The notes beneath the pieces were generated by a model that searched no databases, was not told where the DNA came from, and worked only from the letters and a program-made list of their open reading frames with translations. Source: Neoconidiobolus thromboides FSU 785 (taxonomy: Eukaryota > Entomophthoromycota > Entomophthoromycetes > Entomophthorales > Neoconidiobolaceae). From it: a stretch of DNA of 33,385 nucleotides. Positions within the stretch are counted from its first letter, which is position 1; every line of letters starts with the position of its first letter. Where the stretch lies: NCBI GenBank assembly GCA_025603075.1, contig MU626469.1:1-33385 (forward strand), read 5' to 3'. Of this stretch, positions 9,678 to 21,641 are shown piece by piece. Both the position numbers and the translations under genes were made by a program.

Positions 9678-12600
9678 ATGGAATCACCTGAAGATAATGA
9701 AACAATAGTAGTCCCTAAAGATGATCAAAATAATAAAGTAAATGGACGCAAATCAGAAAGTAGTTCAAAGAAAAGTGTTGTTAATGAAAGTGTTGTAAAC
9801 GAAAGTATCAGTCGAAAAACGAGTAACAGTAGTACTTATAAAATAGCAGCTCCAAAGTCGTCCCATTTTTTCCTGGTGAGTTGTTACCAGCAGTTGTTAG
9901 AATCAAAATCAATGAAAAGATTTCCAGACATTAAGGATGATGTGACTCGAGCTTATGGTAATTAAAGCTTACTTGTATTAAATAATAAAACTAATAAAAA
10001 TAGAGTTGGTTAAAGTAGACAATTTTACCAAAGAAAGAGCGTAAATATATTATTTTTATTTAAGAAACTGGCTTATCAAAATTTAGTATGAACCCACACA
10101 ACATTGACTTAATCCTATCCCCGCTGATTCAATGCTGCAATAGTGGCTCTCAAACATTATCTATAATAGCTTTAGATGGTATAAGCAAATTGATATCCTA
10201 TGAATATCTAAGTAATGACTTACTACCAGGAGATAGTGATAAAAAGAAACGTAGCCCAATAGAAAAGGCCGTATTGGCTGTGTGCAGCTGCTTTGTAGGT
10301 GAAACAACGAATGAAAAGATACAAACACAAGTGATAAAGGTATTTTTTTTCCGATATGCAGCTAATTTTATCTTATAAATAAAAAGTGTTTGATGTCAGC
10401 AGTAAGTTCAACCGAGGTCCCTTTACATCAAGAAGCGCTGTTGAATGCTATACGTACTTTATACAATATCTTTTTGTTATCCCATGATATCAACAATCAA
10501 ACAATTGCACAAGGAACTCTGTTACAGATGTCTAGATCTATCTTTTCTAGGATTGATTTTAGTGAGAGAAGTAAAGAGGGTGACACCCTAAAGAATTTAC
10601 CTAAGCCACCAAGATCCAATAGTGAGGTGCTAAATGAGCTGACCTACGATGACGATGAAGACGACAATAAAAGAGAGAGCTTAGGTAACTGAAACTTAAT
10701 ATTAAGACTACTAAGTACTCATCGTTTTAGACTATAAACTATCTGAAAGAGAAAAGTTAAGCTTGGAAGCTATTGGGGGGTAAATACTATTCATTATCTT
10801 TTATAGTGGTTTTTTATATTGAATTATTTAGTAAAGCAGCAGAAGCAGCAGCGAATGCTCAAGTGCAAGGGAATATTGATGACAGTGTCAGTGATTTAAA
10901 TGTTCTGGATGCTTTCCTATTGTTCAGAGCCCTATGTAAATTAAGTATTAAGCCTTTTCAATCGGACGGGTAATTATTAGTTCAGCTTACATATTAATTC
11001 ATTACAATTTTAAATAATAGCTCCTCTGATCATAGATGTATGTCCTTAAGATCTAAACTACTATCTTTATATTTAATATTAGTGATATTACATGAATATT
11101 CTGATGTTTTTCTTAAAGCCACTGTGTTTTTCCTTAATCCAGGGAACTCCGATACCCCTCGAAAAATTCGTGAAGAAATCTTTTTAAAAGCGGTTAAGCC
11201 CTATTTTTGCTTATGTCTAAGTCGTAACTTGGTTTCTGATTTACCCAAAGTCTATGAGTTGACAATGGCTATTTTTGAATTAGTTATTACAAAATTAAGG
11301 AAACATATGAAGGTAAGAAAGGATTTTAATAAAGTGATAGCGTTTAAATTTAAATTATTAGCGTGAAGTAGAAGTGTTACTAAAGGAGATTATTGTACCC
11401 ATCTTAGAAATGAAATCGCACGGAAGCCAACACCAAAAACATATCTTAATATCAATATTTCTACGAAGAGTATGTAGCGATCCCCAAATTTTAGTTGAAA
11501 TTTATTTAAACTATGATTGTGACCAACTATCCTTAAAAAACAACATCTTTGAAAGTATTGTTGGAGCTTTATCAAGATTAACAACGATTCCAAGGAGTAG
11601 TCAAGACTTTGATGAAGCTGGCAGTTTCTTATGGGATGAACCTGAGTCTTATTATATCAATACCCAGAGTGTTAATAAAATGGATCTGATCAATTTGCCA
11701 CCACTTACTTCTGATAGGTTTTCAGGCTATTTCACAGCTCACTCGTTCTTTAATCGAGCACTATTTTCAGACTTTATATTGCAGCATAAGTCTATGGACT
11801 GTTTAGTTAACATTTTAAAATCCTTAGTGCAGTGGTCCAACCGTGGGTTGAACTTATCAGAAGAAGAGATTGAGGGTGGGGGAATAGTAGCCAACGGAAA
11901 GTGTAAAAGTCCAGATAGTAACACATTAAACAATGATGCATTATCTGAATCAGAAACTACTACTCTATCGGGACAAGAAAAAGATATTGTGAGTACTTTG
12001 GATGATCCAAGCCAGTTTGAAAGAATTAAAAATGAAAAACAAATTTTACAAAAATGTGTAGATCTCTTCAATCGTAAACCAAAGAAAGGAATCGAAAGCT
12101 TAGTTTCAAATGGAATCATTGCTTCAAATAATCCAAATGAAATAGCCATTTTTCTTTTACAGAGCAGTGATTTGGATAAAGATATGATCGGAGAATACTT
12201 AGGCGAAGTTGACAATGTGGCCATCATGCATTGCTTTGTTGATCAATTGGATTTCACTGGTTTAGAGTTTGTTGCCGCCTTAAGGAAATATTTAAAAACA
12301 TTTAGACTACCTGGAGAAGCACAAAAAATCGATAGATTTATGCTAAAATTTTCTGAACGTTATGTGAGTCAAAACCCTGGTGTGTTCCATAATGCAGATA
12401 CTTCTTACGTCTTAGCTTATTCCGTCATCATGCTAAATACCGATTTGCATAACCCTCAAGTTAAGAGAAGGATGAAAAAAGAGGAGTTCTTAAAGAACAA
12501 CCGTGGTATTGATGATGGAAAAGACATAGCTGAAAACATTTTGCTTGGTATCTATGACCAAATTTCTAAAAACGAAATCATGCTTAAAGATATTCAACAA

Positions 12601-15600
12601 GAAGAGGTGGAAACTCAAACTAATTTCAACCCTTTGTCAGCAGCTTCATTAGCCTCTCAGTTTGATATTTTAGGAGCTAAAAAGAAGTTACAAAAGTCGT
12701 CAAGCACAGCATCTTCGATTAGGATGCAAACCAATGCAGAGGTAACTCAATGATAAACTTGGTTTAATTTTATTAATAGCAAATTTAGAAATACTTGAAA
12801 AAAATGTTAAGTAGAAAAACATATAGAGAAGATATGGGTGGTATGGCTATCTTTTATAGTGCCTCTCACTTTGAGCACGTTAGGCCCATGTTCGAAGTGT
12901 CATGGATGGCCTTTTTAGCTGCTTTAAGTGCACCTTTAAAGGAAAGTGATGATGAAGAAACAATCAACATGTGTTTGGAAGGGTTCAGCTATGCAATCCA
13001 TGTGGCTGGCTTCTTTGATTTGGAATTGGCACGTAGTGCATTAGTTACTACTCTTAGTAACTTTTCGTTCTTAAGTGATATTTCCGAAATGAAAAGCAAA
13101 AACATAATGGCTGTTAAAGCAATCTTGGATATCGCTGTTATGGACGGGAATTATTTAAAAAAGGCTTGGGGCGATGTACTTCAGGTAGTAAATCATCTAG
13201 TTCGCTTACAGCTTGTTCCTAACTTTTCGGCAACGACAAATGGACGTGATCGATCCTTAGTAGCTCACAGAGACTCTCAATCTAGACCTTATAGCAATAT
13301 CGCCTTGCTTGAAGGCAACTCACAAGCAATGCTAATTTCTGTAGATAAAGTATTTGCTTCTACTGTATATCTTAATGGTCCAGCAATTGTCGATTTCATG
13401 AAAGCGCTGTGTGATATTTCGTGGAAGGAATTAAAGTCGATCCCTAACTCATTTGATCCATCCAAAACCAAAACATCGCCTAAAATGTTTTCGATACAAA
13501 AGTTGGTGGAAGTAGCGTATTATAATATGTCTCGTATCAAGTTAGAATGGAAAGAGATTTGGGAAGTTTTAGAACCTTTGTTTAACCAAGTAATTTTTGA
13601 GTTTTTAATTTTTATTCCTTGATAATAATCAACTTTAGGTTGGGTCACATAGACACGATGTGGTAGCTTCGTTTGCCATTGATTCTTTACGTCAATTATC
13701 TATGAAATTCCTTGAAAAGAGAGAGCTTCCTTACTTTCAATTTCAAAAAGTTTTTTTGCAGCCTTTTGTACATATTATTAAAAACAACCCTTCTCTAAAT
13801 ATCAAAGACATGGTAATTCATAATATTAAGTATGTATATAAACTAAGTTTTTTTTAGGTGCTTCAATGTATTAACCAAATGATTAAGGCTCATAAACCTA
13901 ATCTAAATTCTGGATGGATTACTATTTTAAATGTTCTTTCTATGGCCAGTCATGATCGTGCAGGTAATTTTATTAGAATCAGCACGGCTCCTTGTTAACT
14001 GTATACTTTTTTAGAGCCTTTAGTAACACAAGCATTTGACATGACTCAAGCTATTCTATTTACTTCATTTGAAGACGTCATATGTCAACCGGAGATCTTT
14101 GCCAACTACTTGCATTGCCTTACCCAGTTCTCAAAAAATTCTGGATATGAAAACATTGGGTATAATACTTATCAAACTTTTCAAACTTGTTCATTAAAAT
14201 TTAATTTAGATTAAGCGCAGTAGAAACGTTCAAAGAATGCTGTGATCGAATGATTGAATATATGGAAAATCAAGATAAATCAAATCTTGTTTTGTTCAAA
14301 TGCTCATATAATGAAAGCGTTTTTGCTGAAGTACAGGAAAAGTTCCCACAGCTGAACCATTGGATCCCCATCTTTCATTATCTAATGTGTATCATTACTG
14401 AAGTACTAGATCTGAAAATAAGAACAAGGTACTTTTATTTTAGATATCAAAATAGGTGGCTAATTTTAATAGAGCATTAAATTTATTGTTTTCATATCTG
14501 CATGAGTTTGGAGGTGATTTCCCAGATGGCTTTTGGCACATCATCTTAGATTCCGTCATCTTTCCTATCTTTTCAAATCTCGGTATGGTGGATCGTAACA
14601 TAAGTATTAAATTTACAAGCAAAGAAGACTGCTATATTTGGGTTTCTACAACTCTTGCTCAAGCTTTAAAGAAATTTGTTGATCTATTCACCGAATACTA
14701 TGATAAAGTGTTCAAGTTTTTGAATGGGCTACTAGATTTGTTGTCCTTATGTTTGTGTCAAGGTAAGATTATATATTTAGTTATTTCCCTTAGTTAAAAT
14801 CAAATAGCGAACCGAGGATTGGTGGAAATTGGTAGTGAATGTTTAATTCTATTGGTGGAAAAGAATGCAGACCGACTGCAAACAGAAGACTGGGAACGAT
14901 TAATTTGTATTGTCTTAAGGTTGTTTCAAGCTTCCAGTAGAGTACCAAAAGATGTAAAAAATTCAGCTTCGCTTACTATAACTGATCGATCAAAGACTAG
15001 TAAGTTACTATTGATGAATTGTATTGTAAAGTCTTATAAAAACTTAGATAACGTTCTTGAAAAGATGCAAATACTTGAGAGTGTTTCACCTTTGCCTCTA
15101 ACCCCTTCAACGCCAACGCAGCAGCTGAATTTATCATTAAATATGATATTGGTAGTTGAAGACGCCTTTTTACAAAACGATATTGTATTTCAAAAACTAC
15201 AAACGGATCATATTTTTGCTATCTTAGATATCATTGAACGAAGTTATTTAGAATCAAAAGAACTGAATACTTCTTTTGACCTTAAAGGAGCGATTGAAAG
15301 ACAAGGTATTTTATTTAAAAAGTCAAAGACCAAAAACTAATTTTTTTAGCTACCTCTAAATTGGAAAGATTTGCGCTTACCTCACTTTCTCTGGAGCTTA
15401 ATTCGCTTGTTTGTTTGGCCAAAGTATTACTAAAGATGTATACATCTGATAAAGAGGCATATATAGCTTATAAAAAGGATATTGAAGAGAGACTGATACC
15501 GTAAGCTTACTTTATTATTTAAAGCATTTATTTTATATGTATAAAAATAGATTATGTAAAGACACTTTTACTCAATTCAATGAGTTAAGCGAGTACCCAC

Positions 15601-15891
15601 TAATCCCAGGGTTCAATGAAATCTTTGACTTATGGCATCAAGTTGTGCTAAGAATAGGCAACTTTTTGTGTGTAGCCGATGGACAAGATGTAATTTTATT
15701 TTTATTTTATTTTTTTCTTTCAGTTAACCAAATTTTAGTTTGTTACAATCTTCTCACCTTCTTCAGCACAAATTTTATTAACTTTAAAGCATCGCCACCT
15801 TACTCATGATATCCAATCTATGCTGTTTAACATTATGCAAAGGGTGGATCAACTCTTTATCCATAGCAAGTTAGACTCTTCAAAAAATTAA
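9678..15891 (+). CDS. SEC7: SEC7/BIG-type Arf guanine-nucleotide exchange factor
   Basis: Seventeen exons: 9678-9957, 10065-10339, 10387-10684, 10731-10779, 10832-10969, 11021-11312, 11362-12741, 12789-13589, 13639-13812, 13858-13963, 14015-14159, 14210-14428, 14473-14762, 14808-15305, 15350-15500, 15551-15689 and 15739-15891. The sum is in frame: 1795 residues, like yeast Sec7 and human BIG1. Parts in order: Ser-rich N-terminus, DCB region, HUS box NYDCD (494-498), acidic linker, Sec7 domain (about 665-853) with the glutamic finger in FRLPGEAQ (E763) and the Arf-binding [16 protein letters not shown], then HDS repeats including [20 protein letters not shown]. The enzyme loads GTP on Arf at the trans-Golgi and starts vesicle budding. 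Joins were chosen by frame and family match; for exon 9 the donor at 13813 restores [12 protein letters not shown]. Sixteen introns make it the most intron-rich gene here. It ends 285 bp from TAF5. Confidence 0.95.
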
Positions 15892-16176
15892 TCTTTTAAT
15901 TTATTAAATTTTATACCAAAAACCCTTCTTTTAATGGCTTTTGTTTTTAGTGGTCAATTATAGTTCTATAGTTGCATCTTATTATATTTGATAAAGTTAA
16001 CTTTATATATTTTTAGCATAAAATGTAAAAGCTTAAAAAATGTTATTAACACATAACCTCAAAAGTTTTATTATTCACTATGCTCCTTTTCTTTGATATC
16101 GAATTTTGTATAATGATAATCGTTTTTATAAAGTTCAACGCTCCACCATCTACCATTTTTAACACCTTATGTATTG

Positions 16177-18668
16177 TTAGGGATTAAAGCTCCCTGCCGC
16201 CAAAATAAGATTACGAGGGGTGCATTTAAGATGGAGAATACTGGTCCTCTTGGTTTTAAATACTTTAATGGGATGACTTGGCTTACTAGTAGTATCTGCG
16301 ATTGCAGGTTGGGAAACTGGAGGCACTGGATTATTGGTAGGTGCTTGTACATCCCAGATTCGAATCTTATAATCATTCCCTCCAGAGATAAGGGACTCAT
16401 CAGAATACGAAAAGGTAAGACTATACGTTGTACCTAACCCTTGGGGATCCTCAAAGGTATGTGTTAAACGTCCAGTAAGAATGTCCCAAACTAATATATG
16501 ACCATCGGAGCCAGCAGTGGCCAAGAGCTTACCATTGTTGCTTACAGCTATACGATCGATGCTTGAGGTATGACCAGTGAATACGCGTACACAGGAACCA
16601 GTAGAGATATCCCAAAGTCTGGCTGTTTTATCTGTAGAACCAGTTGCAACGTATCTGCCATTTGGATGGAATTTGACACACTAAAATTTGTTAACTATTA
16701 TCATTTTTTGCTACTTATAATATTACATCAACGTCGGATATATGGCCAGCAAAAATACGAAGTGGGGAGGTATGCTCAGTACTCCAAAGCCTAGCAGTAC
16801 GATCGTGAGAAGCGGTAACAAAGTAAGTACCGTTAGGACTGAAATCGACATCCCAGATTGGATAGTTGTGACCACGATAACATGCAAGGCATATGAAGGT
16901 TAATGTATTCCATAACCTCACTAAACAATTAAAATTTAAGTTTTTGCATAGTATATGAATTACCAGTTCCATCTTCGGAACAAGAAATTAAATATCTTGA
17001 GCAGGGACTAAAGCTTATACCATAAACTGGGCCAGAATGACCAATCAACAGCTTAAATTCGCTGCCACCTTTTTCTCTGTTTATATCCAAGCTTGATTCT
17101 AATCATGAAATAAATTGGTTGTCTAATAATATTTCAATATAAATACCTTCATTAACCATGGTAGCATTAAAAGTTGCTTTTAGGTTGCGAAGTTTTTCGC
17201 CTTTTAAGGACCAAAGTTTAATGTAAGAATCGTGCATAGCAGTTGCCATAAAATGAAGGTTATTTGAAATTGTAATATTATTAGCTCTAAATAGTTAAAA
17301 ATCATACACATTTAGTTAAAAAATGAACTACCCTTCGTTAGAATTATGTAAAGTATAAAAGCAAATAGAAGCAGTAACTTTACCACCATCTACTATTTTG
17401 GCTTGCTTGGTGATATCTTTTATTTCTTGGATTGTTCTTAATACATCCACTCCCTTACTAAAGAAAATATTATTAAAGTTTTAATGGTTGATTCTTATGA
17501 TTACGCTGGTGGCAATGGAAACTCATCACGGCTATAGCCGTCATTGAATCTTTTAGTTGATATCTCACGATATTGTTCCAATAAAGATGGGAAAGGTGAA
17601 GCATCAGATTTGCTCTATTAAAAAAATAAGAAAAATCTCAAATAAATAGATAAAAATACCAATTTTCTTTTTTTTAGATTATCTTCATCCTTTAAAAGTT
17701 GTTCTACATCATTCTTGAACTCTTGAGTAGGAGCAGGTAGCCCAAGGCTCAATTTCTTACCATTATACGCCCCTAACTGTATATTGGTATGTCCTGTTAA
17801 GCCAATAATGGGGTCGGCCAATTCTCCATTACCAGGTATAGCAGCGATTGCTTTGAAAACAATTAATTTATAATAAAGAAATATTGCTATTTACTGATAA
17901 TGCTTAGGTAATCGTTAATCAATCTCAAAATAGTGATCATTTCATTCTCTTGTATATAAGCGATTAAAAGATCAAAGCCAACTTTTGATATTCTTAAACC
18001 ATATTTGTTTTCCCTATACAACTTTGCTAAAGTGCTTTCTTTAACCTGCTCTGGGGTTTTGATACTGATTAATGCCTTTAAATCATCAGAGTGGAAGGGT
18101 TGGTGCTCCTCGTTATTTTGGTTATAAAAATTGAATGCTATTTTTTAAAAATCATAAAACAAACTAATTTTATAAATTTACCTTTTTCATAATAACTTTT
18201 TGATACTAAGTCCAAATAGCTATGAATAAATAAAGGATAGAGAAAAGCATTAAGTTCAGGCTAAAAGAATTAGAAAAATTTGCAAAAATAGAATTGAGTT
18301 ACCTTGTATAATTCCAATGATTCTTGAATCCAACTTCTTAATCCTTTATAATTCGAAAAGTAAGCATCAGGGTCAAACTTTAATCCATTATTAGCATAAA
18401 AGTCAGCAACCGAAGAACCACTTCCGTTGATTTTAGGCCTACCGCTTTCTATCCCACTCTCCTCTCTGAATGTTTGTAATGTTGAGTTATACCCCCTGGC
18501 CCTAAGAAACTCAAAGATGATCTTTTCTAAACTTTGCGCTTGTGTCAAAGGCTGTGCCTGAACCTGAATTTTACCATTTGTTTCACCACCTAGATTTGTG
18601 CTATCCGGTTTATTATTTTCTCTGCTTGAGGCGTTATTAACCATATTTGTTTGGTTATTCGGCTCCAT
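16177..18668 (-). CDS. TAF5: TFIID subunit 5 (TAF5), LisH-NTD2-WD40 protein
   Basis: Ten exons on the minus strand: 18668-18303, 18260-18182, 18137-17895, 17850-17660, 17614-17505, 17457-17332, 17286-17147, 17098-16964, 16920-16727 and 16680-16177, with introns of 42-48 bp and a total of 695 residues. A Gln/Asn-rich start is followed by a LisH motif (about 46-72, EKIIFEFLRARGYNSTLQTF), the TAF5 NTD2 helical domain (about 97-235), a linker, and a WD40 propeller from about residue 372 with repeats such as GHSGPVYGISFSP, VRLWNT, GHNYPIWDVDFSPNGTYF, DRTARLW, GHTSSIDRIAVS and DYKIRIWD. The end LKCTPRNLILAAGSFNP matches the end of animal TAF5. TAF5 scaffolds TFIID (and SAGA in some fungi) in the nucleus. 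The general WD-protein alternative is excluded by NTD2 and the C-terminal match. Confidence 0.94.
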
Positions 18669-19403
18669 CTTTAAAAAATATTTTAAAAAACTTCAACTAG
18701 TAAAAGAAGTGCTTGGACCTAGATAAGTAAATAAATGGGCGCTAATTGGCTGCTTTTTAATTGGGAAAAGATTTAACTACTTGACTCAATACTACTATAT
18801 AGTAGATTTTAAAATAACAGTATATAATACTATCACTTATAAAACACTGTTTTTAATAAATAGAAAGATAAAGGAATTGATTATAAAGTAGTTTTAAACA
18901 TTCTTATAGAGTGTTAATAGGGATTTAGCTTTACTTTGAGACTTTTGAGATAATAGTTTTTCGAAAATATCAATTTATAGTGGCACTTGTATTGCATAAT
19001 AAGGGATGAGAGAATAAAATAATCAATGAGGCAGTTAGAATATATGTAACTAAAGTAATGAATTTTTAAAAATCATCACTGGTAGTGAACGCATGGTTAA
19101 CTCTTTGATTGATATCTTCCATGTTCAAGTAAACAAGTAATCAACATAATCAAAATTATATACTAAGTTGAAAAATTAGCCATAAAAAATTTATTAGAAA
19201 AGCAAAAAAACAGTCTTTAAACGTGAAAAGCTAAGACATTAAATTATTTACATGTTAAAGGTTAAGATTAAGATCTTATTGGTGTTGTCATTATACTAAG
19301 ACGCAATAGTTTTAGATATACATAACCCTATCTTCATTCTTTTTTGGTATCTCTGTTATTATTGTATTACTTTATAGTTATTTTATATTAAGAAATATTA
19401 ATA
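18669..19403. other. Intergenic, TAF5 promoter side
   Basis: Divergent spacer upstream of TAF5 and, farther off, of the GDSL-fold gene. Two CCAAT boxes lie close to TAF5. The remainder is AT-rich without coding frame; MITE copy M2 follows at 19404. Confidence 0.5.
18745..18764 (-). promoter_or_regulatory. Two CCAAT boxes upstream of TAF5
   Basis: On the minus strand CCAAT occurs at 18749-18745 and 18764-18760, 77-96 bp before the ATG at 18668 and 15 bp apart. Paired CCAAT boxes suit a constitutive promoter served by the HAP/NF-Y complex. No TATA box is visible nearby. Confidence 0.35.
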
Positions 19404-19500
19404 TGGGGATGTATTCTTTTGCTTGAGGATTTTACTAACAATTTTTCTACTCAAATAGTGCTTAAAAAATGGAAAAGTAATGAAACCAAAAACATCCCCA
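19404..19500 (+). mobile_element. MITE family M, copy M2 (intact ends)
   Basis: 97 bp from TGGGGATGT to ACATCCCCA, perfect 9-bp terminal inverted repeats, flanked on both sides by TA (19402-19403 and 19501-19502) as a target-site duplication. The inside carries TTTTACTAACAATTTTTC, CTCAAATAGTGCTTAAAAAA and TGGAAAAG, shared with the other copies. No coding capacity; mobilisation would need a transposase from elsewhere. Confidence 0.8.
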
Positions 19501-19920
19501 TATAATAGTTAAAAAATAATAATTCTAGTTAAAAATTGAAGAGTCATTTAGTTACAACAATCAATATTTAAGGCTTAAATATTTTTATAAATCTTTCTTA
19601 CTGTAGCAACTCTATATTCTTAAAATAATTTTGAAGTTCCTAAAAAATAAAGGAGTTATAGAAACCCTGCTATAAAATTTTATGCTATTTCTTGTATTCT
19701 AATTTTAAATTAAATATCTTAATCTTTTATATAAGTTTGAAAAACCACAGCTTGAACTTTTCGTCTAAACAAGTTTGTGTGTCATTATTTTTAGATTGTG
19801 AATTTCCTGCCCAAAAAGCAGCCCACTCCGATTGATTCACTCAAATTAATTTGTACTTTTTAAGGATAAAAATCAACAAGATCAACTTGATAAAAATAAA
19901 AATGCAGTATGCTCAAAACT
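19501..19920. other. Intergenic, upstream of the GDSL-fold gene
   Basis: AT-rich spacer between MITE M2 and the TATA box at 19921. Nothing else stands out except a less AT-rich patch around 19810-19835. Confidence 0.45.
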
Positions 19921-19927
19921 TATATAA
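19921..19927 (+). promoter_or_regulatory. TATA box of the GDSL-fold gene
   Basis: TATATAA lies 34-40 bp before the ATG at 19961. Prediction from position only. Confidence 0.4.
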
Positions 19928-19960
19928 CTAAAAAAGAGAAGCTTTATTATTCAACTAAAA

Positions 19961-20978
19961 ATGAAGGGACTATTTTCATCCACCTTATTAATAGCTGGTC
20001 TATTAGGACTCTTACCAACTGCTTATTGCGTCAAGTATAAAAATATCATAGCATTTGGAGACGGCTTTTCAGATTTTGGGAACTATTTTGAAAATAATGG
20101 TCGTCAAGATCCAGACCCAAAATTTTATTTTAAAGGTAGAACTTCAAATGGACCATTATGGATTGAATATTTAACTAAAGCTTTGGGGAGTCCAAAGTTG
20201 AAGTCATTTGCTTATCATTTAGCTACATGTAATGGAAAAGGTAACTAGCTGTATACAAATAGCTTTTTTTACTAATATCTTTTTAGGAAACTACATTAAT
20301 AAAGCACCTGGGGCCAACAGCCAAGTAAACGTACTGTTTAAAAAATACTACGAAGAAAATAAGGAAAGGTTGGACAAAGAAAAGAACGATTCGTTATTAT
20401 GCTATACTTTTACTGGGTCAGAATATTTTTTAGATGACATAGGTGCGGAAGAAGTGGTAAAAGAACTGGAGACCCACTTAAAAGAAGCTCTTAGACTTTA
20501 TCCAGTTAAGGATGTATTGATTCCTATTAGCACTAATGTCGATTCATTGGAAGTTACTAAGGAATACTCAAGTCTTAAAACTATAACTCCTTCAATATTC
20601 AAATCTGATTTCAAAGAAAGTTGGACCTTTGCTATAGAAAATCTGAAGGACGAGTTTCCTGATATCAATTTTATAGAATATGACTATGATTGTAAGATAA
20701 CTATTTATTATTTTAACAACTTATTAATCTCTGATTTAGTGTTTTGGAATCGCTTATCTAGCACTCCAGCTGAAGACGGAAACGGGAAGCTATTTATTAC
20801 GGATAAACCCTGTTTGACTACGGACTCTGATGGACACAAAACCAAATGTGATGACCCAAGTAAGTTTGCCCTCTATGATCCCTTCTATCCTACTACCGAA
20901 GTACATAAATTGATTGCTAAAGACGTTTTAAAATACCTTAAAGCTGGTACTAATCCATATGCTAATATGTATTATTGA
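19961..20978 (+). CDS. Secreted GDSL/SGNH-fold protein, catalytic site lost
   Basis: Three exons: 19961-20240, 20287-20691 and 20740-20978, with introns of 46 and 48 bp, giving 307 residues. Signal peptide about 1-23 (cleavage after AYC). The layout is that of fungal GDSL esterases/lysophospholipases: block I IIAFGDGFSDFGNYF, then KGRTSNGPLWIEYL, block II FAYHLAT, block III FTGSEYF, and a C-terminal DPSKFALYDPFYPTTEVHKL. Every SGNH residue differs from the norm: the nucleophile Ser is Gly35 (GDG for GDS), the block II GG is His86-Leu87, the block III Asn is Ser138, and the catalytic His of DxxHP is Tyr278. Frame, splice sites and signal are intact, so it looks expressed but catalytically dead: a secreted pseudoenzyme, perhaps lipid-binding (inference). 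A TATA box lies 34-40 bp upstream of the start. Confidence 0.85.
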
Positions 20979-21641
20979 ATAAATTGGTTATTTGCTTAAA
21001 ATGTTGTATGTGAAATTGGTTATTCTAAATTTATAATTGAAACTATGAAGTAATGTTTATTATCATAACATAGACTTCATCTGGTTGTTTCATCAAAACC
21101 ACATTTAAATATTGAATTATAGTGGATCCAAATACTATCAACAATAAGGCTTGTCCTTTCATTATTAATTCAATAGTAGCCCCATTGAGTCTAAAAATAG
21201 CACTCTTAATAAAATAAATCCAACAATTTCGAAAATATACCAATATTAAGTAAAATCCAGCGCTATTAGTTATAGTATAAACATTAATAAAATACTATCG
21301 CAATTTTTCTGGAATATTCAATATGAGATGGAATTTAAAATTTGGCTATTAGATAATCTAAAAAAGTTAATAGTAAGAGACGTAGCTTCTGGCATCACCA
21401 CCTTTAATTTACTTTTATTTTTGATTCAAATTCAAACATAGGGCCCCTTTGGCATCTTTATAAAAAACAGACTTTAATATATAACTTTCTTTAGGTGTTA
21501 ACTCCTATACTGTTTATTTTAAGTGTTAGACTTATATTTGATAATAGATAGCTATATTAACTAAAATTTTAAGCTCATAATAATAGTGTAACCTTTTAAC
21601 TCATTAACTGGTTTTTATTATCTCCGCAAGGAGTTCAAGAC
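20979..21641. other. Intergenic with a possible gene relic
   Basis: Spacer between the GDSL-fold gene and the truncated protease. It contains the weak minus-strand coding-like stretch listed at 21043-21330. The rest (21331-21641) shows no frame or repeat I recognise. Confidence 0.45.
21043..21330 (-). pseudogene. Possible relic of a membrane-protein gene
   Basis: On the minus strand about 95 codons read with a single internal stop (TAG near 21295), where random DNA this AT-rich would give seven or more. The peptide has hydrophobic runs (GFYLILVYF, QALLLIVFGSTIIQYLNVV) split by charged turns and reads like part of a polytopic membrane protein. I recognise no family. It has no clear start and could be chance. 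Confidence 0.25.

Noticed and set aside
11739-12227. Antisense open frame of 162 codons inside SEC7
   Set aside because: It lies wholly opposite the conserved Sec7 coding exon and shows no family features; it is a shadow of the coding strand.
13813-13857. A 24-bp intron in SEC7 starting at 13834
   Set aside because: The donor at 13813 gives a normal 45-bp intron in phase and restores the conserved [12 protein letters not shown]; the very short intron is not needed.
19404-19500. Palindromic ~100-bp units as CRISPR repeats or structural RNA genes
   Set aside because: Copies are dispersed in both orientations, kilobases apart, with TA flanks and independent decay, which is mobile-element behaviour.
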